A stretch of DNA of 12,403 bases from Firmicutes bacterium AM31-12AC (GCA_003480425.1 QUJA01000060.1:1-12403); one strand, 5' to 3'. Positions 1 through 8,024 are shown, numbered from the stretch's first letter. The notes: a model not told the origin generated them from the letters alone. Translations and numbers: made by a program.

Positions 1-49
1 CGGAGTTAATGGCTCTTTTTTTATTTAAAAAAGAGTACCATTAACTCCG
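1..49. repeat. Long palindromic repeat / hairpin downstream of kdgK
   Basis: Bases 1-12 (CGGAGTTAATGG) are exactly complementary to 38-49 (CCATTAACTCCG). Inside them, 13-21 pairs with 27-35 (CTCTTTTTT against AAAAAAGAG), leaving a 2-base bulge at 36-37 and a short AT loop. The result is a hairpin of about 21 bp. It starts 35 bases past the kdgK stop, so it may end the minus-strand operon, although any T-run after the outer stem would lie beyond the window edge. On the minus strand the stem foot extends to GGGACGGAGTT (43-53), which recurs at 12273-12283. This suggests a dispersed palindromic repeat of the REP/MITE kind rather than a simple terminator. Repeat family membership is inferred. Confidence 0.75.
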
Positions 50-84
50 TCCCTACTGGTTCCCCCCATTGGTTTCCACCTGCT

Positions 85-1113
85 TTAGCGCTGTACGCGT
101 CCTGCCCCGTCACTATCCATCAGTGCAAGAACTTCATTTTCTGAGATAAAGTTTAAATCGCCAGGAATAGTGTGTTTGATTGCTGCGGCAGCAAGTCCGA
201 ATTCCAGAGCTTTTTCAGCACCCATATCGGATAGAATTCCATGAAGTACTCCAGAGGCAAAGGAATCTCCGCCGCCAACACGGTCGACAATATGAAGATT
301 GTAATTGCTTCCCTGATAAAGTCCTGAACTGGTACATATAGCACCGGACCAACCATTATCAGAAGCGCTTATGCTGTTTCTGAGTGTTGTGATCAGGTGA
401 GTAAATCCATAATGTTTCATTACGTTTGTCATGTGTTCCTCATCGACACAAATGCTGTAATCACCATTAATAAAGTCAGTATCACCTTCTGTATAACCAA
501 GACATTTTGCAGCATCTCTTGCATTTCCAAAGCAAATATCTACATAAGGCATCATATCAGAAAGCATTTTCTGTTTTCCTTCTACATCTTCTGTCCAGAG
601 TTTTGCACGATAGTTCAGATCAAAAGATACTGTAACACCATGTTCTTTTGCTTTCTTTAAAGCTGTCATAGTAAGTTCGGCAGCAGTATCGCTAAGAACA
701 GGAGTTATACCGGATACATGAAACAAGTCAACTCCTTCGAAAATAGTGTCGAAATCGAATTCTTCTGCGAGTGCCTGAGTAATAGCCGAATCCGCACGGT
801 CATAAACAACGCTGGAAGGGCGGACAGAAGCACCATTTTCCAGAAAATAAATTCCGAGACGTTTACCGCCCCTTACAATGTGGCGGCAGTCAACACCAAG
901 CTTTTTCATTGTTGCAACTGCGGCATCACCGATTGCGTTAGCAGGAATCTTAGATACGAATGCAGCATCATTTCCAAATTGTGCTAAAGAAGCAGCAACA
1001 TTGGCTTCAGCACCGCCGTAATTGATTTCAAAATCAGAAGCCTGTGCAAAACGCTGATATCCCGGAGGGGAAAGTCTCAGCATAATTTCTCCTAAAGTAA
1101 CGACCTTAGCCAT
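85..1113 (-). CDS. kdgK: 2-keto-3-deoxygluconate (KDG) kinase, PfkB/ribokinase family
   Basis: This kinase phosphorylates 2-keto-3-deoxygluconate with ATP to give KDPG, the last activation step before aldol cleavage, in the cytoplasm. The 342-residue product is the usual length for the PfkB sugar-kinase family. Visible features are the N-terminal GGAEANVA substrate-binding motif (about residues 33-40) and the C-terminal PfkB signature DRVGGGDSFASG (278-289), with D284 as the expected catalytic base after the GGGD anion hole. The ATG at 1113 shares its A with the last base of the kdgA stop (TAATG overlap), and a GGGAGGTG ribosome binding site lies within the end of kdgA. This indicates translational coupling. 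It is the last gene of the uxaA-uxaB-kdgA-kdgK operon and is followed by the palindrome at 1-49. The substrate assignment rests on the family and on pairing with the aldolase. Confidence 0.95.
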   Translation of the reverse strand: MAKVVTLGEIMLRLSPPGYQRFAQASDFEINYGGAEANVAASLAQFGNDAAFVSKIPANAIGDAAVATMKKLGVDCRHIVRGGKRLGIYFLENGASVRPSSVVYDRADSAITQALAEEFDFDTIFEGVDLFHVSGITPVLSDTAAELTMTALKKAKEHGVTVSFDLNYRAKLWTEDVEGKQKMLSDMMPYVDICFGNARDAAKCLGYTEGDTDFINGDYSICVDEEHMTNVMKHYGFTHLITTLRNSISASDNGWSGAICTSSGLYQGSNYNLHIVDRVGGGDSFASGVLHGILSDMGAEKALEFGLAAAAIKHTIPGDLNFISENEVLALMDSDGAGRVQR

Positions 1114-1757
1114 TATTTCACCTCCCGGGCAGAATGAACAAGTTCAACGGCCTCTTTTGTAAGAGCTGTAATTTCATCAAATTTTCCTTCAGAAACAAGA
1201 CTTCCTTTTACCATCCAGCTTCCGCCGCAAGCGATGATTTTATTATACTGAAGATAAGGTGTGATGTTTTGTGGGTTTATTCCGCCGGTTGGCATGAATC
1301 TTAACATAGTATATGGTGCTGCGACAGCTTTGATCATAGCCAGTCCGCCGGATGGTTCAGCAGGGAAAAATTTAACTACTTCTAATCCAAGTTCAATAGC
1401 CTGTTCCATTTCGCTAGGAGTAACAACTCCAGGTGTAACAGGAATATTTTTCTCCAGACAATATTTTACAACTTTTGGATTCAGTCCTGGGCTAACGATG
1501 AATTTAGCACCTGCAGAAACGGCACGGTCTACCTGTTCGGTTGTGAGAACAGTACCGGCTCCGATAACCATGTCAGGATATTCAGATGTCATGATGCGGA
1601 TAGATTCTTCAGCAGCATCTGTGCGGAAAGTTACTTCCGCACAGGCAAGACCACCATCACAAAGTGCTTTTGCAAGAGGTGCTGCATCTTTTGCATCATC
1701 AAGTACAACAACAGGTACGATACCAAACTGTTCTAATTTTTCTAATGTTGAATTCAT
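1113..1757 (-). CDS. kdgA: 2-keto-3-deoxy-6-phosphogluconate (KDPG) aldolase
   Basis: This class I aldolase splits KDPG into pyruvate and glyceraldehyde-3-phosphate, delivering hexuronate carbon to central metabolism. The start chosen gives 214 residues, normal for the Eda/KdgA family. The fold's key residues are visible: E41 and R45 in EVTFRT, the glycine-rich GAGTV (66-70), and the Schiff-base lysine K129 in VVKFFPAE. The phosphate-site MPTGGI is at 155-160. An ATG at 1778 is also in frame, but the one at 1757 is preceded by AAGGAG (1765-1770) with a 7-base spacer, and that binding site would lie inside the coding region if the upstream ATG were used. The gene lies 51 bases after uxaB and overlaps kdgK by one base. 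E. coli eda is the nearest familiar relative; the symbol kdgA follows Firmicute usage. Confidence 0.95.
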   Translation of the reverse strand: MNSTLEKLEQFGIVPVVVLDDAKDAAPLAKALCDGGLACAEVTFRTDAAEESIRIMTSEYPDMVIGAGTVLTTEQVDRAVSAGAKFIVSPGLNPKVVKYCLEKNIPVTPGVVTPSEMEQAIELGLEVVKFFPAEPSGGLAMIKAVAAPYTMLRFMPTGGINPQNITPYLQYNKIIACGGSWMVKGSLVSEGKFDEITALTKEAVELVHSAREVK

Positions 1758-1764
1758 AATATAT

Positions 1765-1770
1765 CTCCTT
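1765..1770 (-). promoter_or_regulatory. Ribosome binding site that sets the kdgA start
   Basis: AAGGAG on the minus strand lies 7 bases before the ATG at 1757. It falls inside the extra seven codons that would be added if translation began at the in-frame ATG at 1778, so the shorter start is preferred. Confidence 0.75.
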
Positions 1771-1808
1771 GATTTCATATACGATGATGAGTTATTTCTA
1801 AAAAAATA

Positions 1809-3293
1809 TTACAGAAGAGATTTCATAACCTCGTAAGTACCTTTTTCACGAATCTGTGTCAGATAATTGCAAACTGCAGCTTCAAATCCTTCCAGTGCTG
1901 TAAGATCTTCGCCCCAGAAATCTGTATTTGTGCAAACTGCGTGAACGAGATCTTCTACGGAATCATCTTTGTGTGCAAGATAGAATTCCAGTACATTTTT
2001 GTCATCTTTTATTGTGTAATCATTTCCTTTTCTGCTTGCTACAAGACCATCTTCTGTCAATGTATGACCATTGAAGAAAGCAATGTAAAATGCAAAGGAA
2101 GCAGTAATGCAAGCAGGAAGAGAACCCTGGCGTTTGATGTACTCTTTTAATGATGGCATTACACGAGCTTTCCATTTAGATGTAGAGTTTAATGAAATTG
2201 CAAGTAAAGCGTGATCGATAAATGGGTTTTTGAAACGTTCTGTTACAGCTGATGCAAAATTAAGTAATTCTTCTTTTGGAAGATCCAGTGTAGGGATGAT
2301 TTCATCATAAATTGTTTTGTTCATGAATCCGCAGATTACGTCATCATGCATACAATCTCTTACAATGTCCTGTCCTGCAAGGTAAGCACCGAGAACAAAG
2401 GAAGTGTGAGCTCCGTTAAGAATACGGACTTTACGCTGTTTGTAAGGTTTATGGTTATCTGTGATCAAGATAGGAAGTTCTGCTTTATCTACAGGGAACT
2501 CATCTTTGATAGACTGAGGACCTTCAATTACCCAGAATCCGAAAATCTCACCTGTATCAATTAAGTTGTCTTTGTATCCGAGTTCTTCGCAGATTGCATC
2601 TGCTTCATTTCTAGGATAACCTGTAACGATACGGTCAACTAATGTAGAACAAAAAGTATTTTCTTTTTTGATCCATGCAATAAAATCTTCACCGAGATTC
2701 CACTGCTCAGCATACTTCAGTACGCATTTTTCAAGCTCTTTTCCATTGTCATCAATCAGCTCACATGAAAGAATGATGAATCCTTTTCCTTCTTCCTGAC
2801 CAAATTTCTGGAAACGACGATATAAGAACTGAGTCAGTTTTCCAGGATAAGAATTGGCAGGAGTATCTGTAAACTGGCAGGAAGAATCGTATGCGATTCC
2901 AGCCTCTGTTGTATTGCATGTGATAAATCTTAAATCAGGATTAGAAGCACATTCAAGAACAGCTTCGAAATCACTATATGGGTTCAGGCATCGGCTTACA
3001 CAAGAAATGACACGTTTTTTATTTACTTTCTGTCCGTCCTGAAATCCTCTGAGGAACAGTGTATAAAGACCTTCCTGCTCGTTGATCATATCAGTAAGAC
3101 CAGATGCGATTGGCTGGCAGAGGACAACCTTAGAGTTAAATCCAGCTTTTTCATTCATAATGTCGATGAAATAGTCAACAAATGCACGAAGGAAATTTCC
3201 TTCACCAAACTGGAGTACACGTTCAGGAGCATCTTCGAGAAGATATCCTGAATAATTTTGTTCTTTTAATGTTTCATAAGAAAGTTTTTTCAT
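1809..3293 (-). CDS. uxaB: Tagaturonate reductase (altronate oxidoreductase)
   Basis: This enzyme reduces D-tagaturonate to D-altronate with NADH, the second step after uronate isomerase. At 494 residues it has the usual length for the mannitol dehydrogenase/UxaB group of polyol-specific long-chain dehydrogenases. The N-terminal nucleotide-binding loop RVLQFGEGNFLRAF is at 25-38. The family's catalytic pattern Lys-x4-Asn-x2-His is present as K288-VRIL-N293-GA-H296. The ATG at 3293 follows a GAAAGGAT binding site. It lies between uxaA (51-base gap upstream) and kdgA (51-base gap downstream) in one operon. UxuB (fructuronate reductase) belongs to the same superfamily. I prefer UxaB because of the GEGNFLRAF type N-terminus and because the next enzyme is altronate dehydratase rather than mannonate dehydratase. 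Confidence 0.93.
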   Translation of the reverse strand: MKKLSYETLKEQNYSGYLLEDAPERVLQFGEGNFLRAFVDYFIDIMNEKAGFNSKVVLCQPIASGLTDMINEQEGLYTLFLRGFQDGQKVNKKRVISCVSRCLNPYSDFEAVLECASNPDLRFITCNTTEAGIAYDSSCQFTDTPANSYPGKLTQFLYRRFQKFGQEEGKGFIILSCELIDDNGKELEKCVLKYAEQWNLGEDFIAWIKKENTFCSTLVDRIVTGYPRNEADAICEELGYKDNLIDTGEIFGFWVIEGPQSIKDEFPVDKAELPILITDNHKPYKQRKVRILNGAHTSFVLGAYLAGQDIVRDCMHDDVICGFMNKTIYDEIIPTLDLPKEELLNFASAVTERFKNPFIDHALLAISLNSTSKWKARVMPSLKEYIKRQGSLPACITASFAFYIAFFNGHTLTEDGLVASRKGNDYTIKDDKNVLEFYLAHKDDSVEDLVHAVCTNTDFWGEDLTALEGFEAAVCNYLTQIREKGTYEVMKSLL

Positions 3294-3344
3294 GATTATT
3301 ATATCCTTTCAATAAAGAGTGTTAAAAATGGTATTATTATTTGT

Positions 3345-4826
3345 CTAGAGTGTTACACCTTGTTTAAAGATTGCCATATCATGGAATCCCGCTTCTTCAG
3401 ATTTTGACTTCTTACCGGATGCAATATCAATGACAAAATCAAGTAACTGGTCTGCAAGTTCATCAGCCGGTGTATCATCAACGAGGACACCACAGTTAAA
3501 ATCAATCCAGTTCTTCTTTTTCTGAGCAAGAAGATTATTAGAGGAAATCTTTACGGTTGGTACCGGACAGGCAAATGGTGTTCCGCGTCCTGTTGTGAAA
3601 AGGACGATGTGTGCTCCGGAGGCAGCCAGGGCAGTCGCGGCAACAAGATCATTTCCAGGGGCACTTAAAAGGTTTAACCCTTTTGTACATACGGGTTCTC
3701 CATAAGCAAGCACACCTTTAACGGCAGCAGTACCGGATTTCTGTGTGCATCCGAGAGATTTATCTTCCAGCGTAGAAATTCCGCCTTTTTTATTTCCCGG
3801 GGATGGATTTTCATAAATGGTTTGTCCGTGACGTTTGAAATATTCTTTAAAATCATTGATGAGAGTTACTGTCTTATCGAAGAGTGCTTCGTCTTCACAA
3901 CGATTCATAAGCAATGTCTCAGCACCAAACATCTCTGGAACTTCAGTGAGGATTGTAGAGCCTCCCATTGCGATCAGTCTGTCAGAGAATCCACCGACAG
4001 TTGGGTTGGCTGTGATGCCGGAAAGTCCATCGGAACCTCCACATTTCATACCAATCACAAGCTCGCTGCAGCTGATAGGTTCTCTTTTGAATTGATTTGC
4101 ATAAGCGGCAAGTTCACGTACAACTTCGATTCCGTCTGCAATTTCATCTTCACATTCCTGAGCAACAAGGAAACGGACACGCTTAGGATCGTATTCTCCG
4201 ATATGTTTCTTTAATTCGTCAATGTTGCTGTTTTCACATCCAAGTCCGAGAACAAGAACGCCTCCTGCGTTTGGATGGTTGACAAGATCAGCCAGAATCT
4301 GGCGAGTGTGATCCTGATCATCGCCCATCTGGGAACATCCATAAGGATGAGTAAAGGCAATGACTCCTTCTACATTTTCAGTTACAAATGTCTGAGAGCC
4401 TTTTTCAATTGCCTGAGCTACGTTGTTTACGCATCCGACAGTCGGAATGATCCAGACCTCATTGCGGACTCCGGCACGTCCGTCATTTCTTCTGTATCCA
4501 TTGAAGAAACGGGATTCTTTTTCAGCAAGTGGAGCTGTTTCTTTGTTATATGTATAAGTAAGAAGGTCTCCGAGTCCTGTTTTCATGTTATGAGTATGGA
4601 TCCAGGAACCTTTCGTAATGTCAGTTTTAGCAACTCCGATGGAATTTCCATATTTAATGATTGAGTCCCCTTCGGTGATGTTTGTTAAAGCAAATTTGTG
4701 TCCCTGAGGGATGTCTTCTGTTAATACTACTGTCTGATTGTCGATTTGAATTTCTGTTCCTTCTTTTAAAGGAGACAGTGCAACTGCGACGGTATCAGCA
4801 GGATGGATTTTAATAAATGGTTTCAA
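3345..4826 (-). CDS. uxaA: Altronate dehydratase, full-length (SAF domain plus catalytic domain)
   Basis: This enzyme dehydrates D-altronate to 2-keto-3-deoxygluconate. The 493 residues match the full-length UxaA/GarD architecture: an N-terminal SAF domain (about 1-95) followed by the large catalytic part. Conserved cysteine and histidine motifs of the metal-dependent dehydratase family are visible at IPTVGCVNN (127-135), THPYGCSQMGDD (159-170), GLGCEN (194-199) and GMKCGGSDGLSG (259-270). The start is TTG at 4824-4826: an in-frame TAA lies two codons upstream, no ATG is available, and the first residues (MKPFIKIHPADTVAVAL) match the normal UxaA N-terminus. An AAGGAGG binding site (4839-4845) lies 12 bases upstream, a rather long spacer. 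It is the first gene of the minus-strand catabolic operon, transcribed away from the shared divergent regulatory region. Confidence 0.95.
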   Translation of the reverse strand: MKPFIKIHPADTVAVALSPLKEGTEIQIDNQTVVLTEDIPQGHKFALTNITEGDSIIKYGNSIGVAKTDITKGSWIHTHNMKTGLGDLLTYTYNKETAPLAEKESRFFNGYRRNDGRAGVRNEVWIIPTVGCVNNVAQAIEKGSQTFVTENVEGVIAFTHPYGCSQMGDDQDHTRQILADLVNHPNAGGVLVLGLGCENSNIDELKKHIGEYDPKRVRFLVAQECEDEIADGIEVVRELAAYANQFKREPISCSELVIGMKCGGSDGLSGITANPTVGGFSDRLIAMGGSTILTEVPEMFGAETLLMNRCEDEALFDKTVTLINDFKEYFKRHGQTIYENPSPGNKKGGISTLEDKSLGCTQKSGTAAVKGVLAYGEPVCTKGLNLLSAPGNDLVAATALAASGAHIVLFTTGRGTPFACPVPTVKISSNNLLAQKKKNWIDFNCGVLVDDTPADELADQLLDFVIDIASGKKSKSEEAGFHDMAIFKQGVTL

Positions 4827-4838
4827 AGGTTAATTAAT

Positions 4839-4845
4839 CCTCCTT
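4839..4845 (-). promoter_or_regulatory. Ribosome binding site for the TTG start of uxaA
   Basis: AAGGAGG on the minus strand is followed 12 bases later by TTG (4824-4826). The in-frame TAA between them excludes any longer protein, so this site and the TTG define the uxaA start. The spacer is longer than the usual 5-9 bases. Confidence 0.65.
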
Positions 4846-4882
4846 CCAATATTTTAGAACTGTTAAATGCAATTACTCACAA

Positions 4883-4902
4883 ATATGTAAGAGCTTACAT
4901 AT
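4883..4902. promoter_or_regulatory. LacI-type operator on the uxaA side
   Basis: The core TGTAAG-AG-CTTACA (4886-4899) has perfect 6-base half sites around a 2-base centre, and the symmetry continues three more bases on each side, giving a 20-bp interrupted palindrome. It lies immediately downstream of the putative uxaA -10 element, over the expected transcription start, a typical position for a repressor. A near-identical site occurs at 5057-5070. The even-length palindrome suits LacI-family proteins, and one is encoded at 9637-10643. The pairing of regulator and site is inferred. Confidence 0.8.
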
Positions 4903-4904
4903 AA

Positions 4905-4931
4905 AGTATAACGAAATAGGAAAAAGGTCAA
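4905..4931 (-). promoter_or_regulatory. Putative promoter of the uxaA operon
   Basis: On the minus strand TTGACC (4926-4931) is followed after 15 bases by TATACT (4905-4910), a 5/6 match to the consensus -10. The spacer is shorter than the ideal 17, so the exact -35 is uncertain; a shifted -10 (TACTTT) would give 17. The palindromic operator at 4883-4902 begins directly downstream. Confidence 0.5.
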
Positions 4932-5007
4932 TATCAAAATGGAAAAAACAAGTGGATTTGTGAAAATGCAACAAAAATAAAATGAAAAAATTGTGGAAAA
5001 ATAAAAG

Positions 5008-5021
5008 TGAAACTGTTTGCA
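5008..5021 (+). promoter_or_regulatory. Possible cre (catabolite repression) site
   Basis: TGAAACTGTTTGCA matches the CcpA consensus TGWAARCGYTWNCA at 12 of 14 positions, missing the central C and the preceding R. It overlaps the putative -35 element of the dctP promoter, where CcpA binding would repress. Such degenerate matches occur by chance in AT-rich DNA, so this is only a candidate. Confidence 0.35.
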
Positions 5022-5045
5022 TTTTAATACAATGCACGTTATACT
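5016..5045 (+). promoter_or_regulatory. Putative promoter of the dctP operon
   Basis: TTTGCA (5016-5021), or TTGCAT one base later, is followed after 17-18 bases by TATACT (5040-5045). This is the same -10 hexamer as seen on the uxaA side. The operator at 5057-5070 begins 11 bases after the -10, over the expected transcription start. Confidence 0.55.
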
Positions 5046-5056
5046 GGCATTGTGAA

Positions 5057-5070
5057 TGTAAGGGCTTACA
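5057..5070. promoter_or_regulatory. LacI-type operator on the dctP side
   Basis: TGTAAG-GG-CTTACA has half sites identical to the operator core at 4886-4899 and differs only in the two central bases. The two centres are 171 bp apart and each site sits at the start of one of two divergent promoters, so a single regulator could shut both operons. Binding by the LacI-family protein encoded downstream is inferred from operator type and gene neighbourhood. Confidence 0.8.
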
Positions 5071-5113
5071 CAAATCGAAAACATGAAAATTTAATGAATG
5101 AAGGAAAGAAAAG

Positions 5114-6166
5114 ATGAGAAGAAGGATTAAGAGAATTATCAGTACTGTTCTCTGTGCAGGTCTTGTTGCCGGTCTGACAGGAGGCTGCAGTGGAACAGGA
5201 AGTATCAATGGTGGGAAGAAAATCATTCGAGTTGCTCTATCTCAGTCAGAGACACATCCTGAGTATACAGGAATGGAGAAATTTAAAGAAGTGATAGAAG
5301 AAAAGCTTGGAGATAAATATGAGGTTCAGATTTATCCAAATGAACTTCTTGGCGGTCAGACAAAAGCAATTGAATTGACACAGACAGGTGCAATCGACTT
5401 TGTAGTAGTAGGTACACCAAACTTAGAGATTTTTGCAGATGTATATGAAGTATTCAGTATGCCATATCTGTTTACATCAGAAGAGGCTTACTTTGCAGCA
5501 ATGAACGATACAGATTATATGGAAAAAGTATATGAGTCTACGGATGAAACAGGACTTCGTGTTATGACATGGTTTAATGTAGGATCAAGAAACTTCTATG
5601 CAAAGAAACCTATCAATACACCAGATGATTTGAAAGGATTAAAGATGCGTGTTCAGCAGAGTCCGGCCAGTGTAAAGATGGCAAATGCATTTGGTGCGGC
5701 AGCATCTCCTATGAGTTTTGGAGAGGTTTATACAGCAATCCAGCAGGGTGTTATTGACGGAGCGGAAAACAATGAGCTGGCACTGACAGAAAACAAGCAT
5801 GGCGAAGTTGCGAAGTATTATTCTTATACAATGCATCAGATCATCCCTGATGTCTTGATCGCAAACTTAAAATTCCTTAACGGACTGAGCGATGAGGAGA
5901 AAGAAATTTTCTATGATGCAGCACATCAGGCAACAGAGACAGAGATGGAAGCCTGGGATGTTCAGGTAGAAAAAGCGAAAAAGATCGCACAGGATGATAT
6001 GGGTGTTGAATTTATTTATCCAGATATCAATCTGTTTAAAGAAAAGGTAAGTAATGTACAGCAGGAGATGCTGGAAGCTAACCCAAATATCCAGGATCTG
6101 TATGACCATATTCAGACATACAATGAAAAGTATGCAAACACATCCGATACAAAGGAGGCAAAGTAA
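5114..6166 (+). CDS. dctP: TRAP transporter solute-binding lipoprotein, DctP family
   Basis: This is the extracytoplasmic receptor of a tripartite ATP-independent periplasmic (TRAP) transporter. It binds an organic acid, here probably galacturonate or another hexuronate, and passes it to the DctQ-DctM membrane pair. The 350-residue product has a basic N-terminus (MRRRIKR), a hydrophobic stretch and a lipobox-like LTGGC with C25 as the lipidation site, as expected for a Gram-positive anchored receptor. The family's carboxylate-binding region is visible: GLKMRVQQSP with R179, preceded by GSRNFY (R159) and followed by SFGEVYTAIQQGVIDGAEN (201-219). The ATG at 5114 follows an AAGGAAAG binding site. 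Its stop is one base before the dctQ start. Substrate is inferred from the surrounding uxa/kdg genes; the operator at 5057-5070 precedes it. Confidence 0.93.
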   Translation: MRRRIKRIISTVLCAGLVAGLTGGCSGTGSINGGKKIIRVALSQSETHPEYTGMEKFKEVIEEKLGDKYEVQIYPNELLGGQTKAIELTQTGAIDFVVVGTPNLEIFADVYEVFSMPYLFTSEEAYFAAMNDTDYMEKVYESTDETGLRVMTWFNVGSRNFYAKKPINTPDDLKGLKMRVQQSPASVKMANAFGAAASPMSFGEVYTAIQQGVIDGAENNELALTENKHGEVAKYYSYTMHQIIPDVLIANLKFLNGLSDEEKEIFYDAAHQATETEMEAWDVQVEKAKKIAQDDMGVEFIYPDINLFKEKVSNVQQEMLEANPNIQDLYDHIQTYNEKYANTSDTKEAK

Positions 6167-6167
6167 G

Positions 6168-6665
6168 ATGGAAGTATTACATAAAATCAGAAAAGGTATT
6201 GATACAGTCTTGAGCGCTGCCTGTGTAATTCTGTTTGCAATGATGGTAATTGTTGGAACGTATCAGATTGTAACCCGATTTGTATTCAACAGTCCAAGTA
6301 CGGTATCAGAAGAACTTCTTACTTATACATTTGCATGGATGGCTATGCTTGCATCAGCTTATGTATTTGGTAAAAGAGATCATATGAAAATGGGCTTTCT
6401 GGTAGATAAGCTTTCAGAAGGAAAGAAAAAAATTCTTGATATTGTGATCGAAGTATTGATTATTTTCTTTGCAGCAGCGGTATTGATCTATGGTGGATTC
6501 ACAATCATGGATCTGACAATGACACAGAAGACAGCATCTCTTGGTGTATCTATGGGCGTAATTTACGCAGTAATGCCACTTAGCGGTATTCTGGTTACAA
6601 TTTACGGAATACTTAATATTGCAGATATGTGTACAGGAAATTATGTGCAGAAGACAGAGGAGTAA
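6168..6665 (+). CDS. dctQ: TRAP transporter small membrane subunit, DctQ family
   Basis: This is the four-helix small permease subunit that partners DctM in sodium- or proton-coupled uptake of the ligand delivered by DctP. The 165 residues contain four predicted membrane segments at about 13-33, 47-67, 89-109 and 129-150. DctQ-like sequences are visible: TRFVFN after helix 1 and SEELLTYTFAWMAML leading into helix 2. A longer reading frame extends upstream to 6054, but it would overlap dctP by over 100 bases. The ATG at 6168 has a strong AGGAGG site at 6153-6158 and lies one base after the dctP stop, as expected in a tightly packed TRAP operon. dctM follows after 15 bases. Confidence 0.92.
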   Translation: MEVLHKIRKGIDTVLSAACVILFAMMVIVGTYQIVTRFVFNSPSTVSEELLTYTFAWMAMLASAYVFGKRDHMKMGFLVDKLSEGKKKILDIVIEVLIIFFAAAVLIYGGFTIMDLTMTQKTASLGVSMGVIYAVMPLSGILVTIYGILNIADMCTGNYVQKTEE

Positions 6666-6680
6666 AGGGGGAAAATAAAG

Positions 6681-7987
6681 ATGAATATAGCAGTAGTATC
6701 AGGGTTAATTATTTTAATCCTTCTTGTAATCATGCTGATTGCAGGAGTACCTATCGCGGTTGCGCTTGGAGTATCTTCTGTATGTGCGATTCTTCCTGTT
6801 ATGAATATAGATGTAGCCGTTTTACTGGATCTCAGAGAATTTTTTCTGGAATATCTGTGTTTAGTTTGCTGGCTATTCCATTTTTCATTCTTGCAGGAAA
6901 TATTATGAATAAAGGTGGTATCGCAGTCCGCCTGATCAACCTTGCAAAACTTATTACAGGTCGTGCACCTGGAGCACTGGCTCAGACAAATGTTCTTGCC
7001 AACATGCTTTTTGGTTCTATTTCCGGTTCAGGTACAGCAGCAGCGTCTGCCATGGGCTCTATTATCGGACCAATCGAGAAAGAAGAGGGATATGATCCGA
7101 ACTTCTCAGCAGCGGTTAATATTGCAACAGCACCAACAGGACTTTTGATTCCTCCAAGTAATGTTATGATTACATTTTCACTTGTAAGTGGAGGAACTTC
7201 TGTAGCAGCACTTTTTATGGCCGGATATATTCCTGGAATCCTCTGGGGTCTGGCATGTATGCTTGTAATTTATTTTATTGCGAAGAAGAGAGGATACCGC
7301 GCTAAGACAAAATTTACAGCAAAAGAAGCAGGAAAAGTGGTCCTTCAGGCAATACCATGTCTGCTCCTTATTGTTATCGTTATCGGTGGAATTATCTTTG
7401 GTGTGTTTACAGCAACAGAAGGATCTGTAGTGGCTGTTGTATATAGCCTGATTCTTTCATTGTTTGTATATAAATCAATCAAAATCAAAGATCTTCCAAA
7501 GATTTTCAAGGACAGTGCAGAGATGACAGGAATTATCATTTTCCTGATCGGAGTATCAAGTATTATGTCATGGGTTATGGCATTTACAAATATTCCGGCA
7601 ATCGTATCAGCAGGACTTCTTGCAATCAGTAGCAATAAATACGTCATTTTCCTTTTGATCAATGTTATTCTTCTTGTAGTTGGAACATTTATGGATATGA
7701 CACCAGCCTGCCTGATTTTTACACCAATTTTTCTTCCGGTATGTACAGCACTTGGAATGAACACAATCCACTTTGGAATCATGATGATCTTCAACCTGTG
7801 TATCGGAACAATCACACCGCCTGTTGGAACAACACTATTTGTCGGTGTTAAAGTCGGAGGTGTTAAGATTGAGACAGTATTTAAGCAGTTGCTTATATAT
7901 TTTGCAGCCATTTTCACTGTATTAATGCTAGTGACATATATTCCGGCACTCAGCCTGACACTTCCAAAATTGCTTGGATATATCTAA
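6681..7987 (+). pseudogene. dctM: TRAP transporter large permease, DctM family, frameshifted near 6824
   Basis: This encodes the 12-helix-type large permease of the TRAP system. The ATG at 6681 with its GGGGG site (6667-6671) opens a normal DctM N-terminus (MNIAVVSGLIILILLVIMLI), but this frame ends at 6908. The conserved continuation SQRIFSG then SLLAIPFFILAGNIMNKGG is in another frame and runs to 7987. It includes LFGSISGSGTAAASAMGSI, APTGLLIPPS and, near the end, GTITPPVGTTLFVG. The frames join cleanly at GTTTTA|CTGG (6819-6828): restoring one A at 6824 gives VLTGSQRIFSG and a 435-residue protein, the usual DctM length. Taken literally, the gene is broken and the transporter would not work. 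No slippery heptamer or downstream hairpin is evident. A sequencing deletion is the likeliest cause. Confidence 0.9.
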
Positions 7988-7989
7988 GA

Positions 7990-8024
7990 GATTTCTCAGA
8001 CTTGATAGGTTTTTTGAGAAAATC
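7990..8024. repeat. Imperfect stem-loop directly after dctM
   Basis: GATTTCTCA (7990-7998) pairs with TGAGAAAATC (8015-8024) with one bulged base, enclosing a T-rich loop. There is no T-run after the stem in either direction, so it is not a good terminator. It abuts the stronger hairpin at 8024-8059, and the two share base 8024. Confidence 0.4.

Noticed and set aside
1261..1836. Long open frame (191 codons) on the plus strand opposite kdgA
   Set aside because: It lies wholly antisense to a well-supported aldolase, has no family-like motifs or convincing ribosome binding site, and its low-complexity serine/threonine-rich product is typical of a shadow frame.
4873..5226. Minus-strand open frame across the divergent intergenic region
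   Set aside because: The product is a phenylalanine/leucine/cysteine-rich translation of AT-rich promoter DNA and of the dctP signal sequence in reverse; the operators and promoters explain the region better.
6813..6846. Programmed -1 frameshifting in dctM
   Set aside because: The junction lacks an X-XXY-YYZ heptamer in the right phase and no stimulatory hairpin or internal Shine-Dalgarno sequence is evident. TRAP permeases are not known to use recoding, and two other genes show the same kind of single-base loss.
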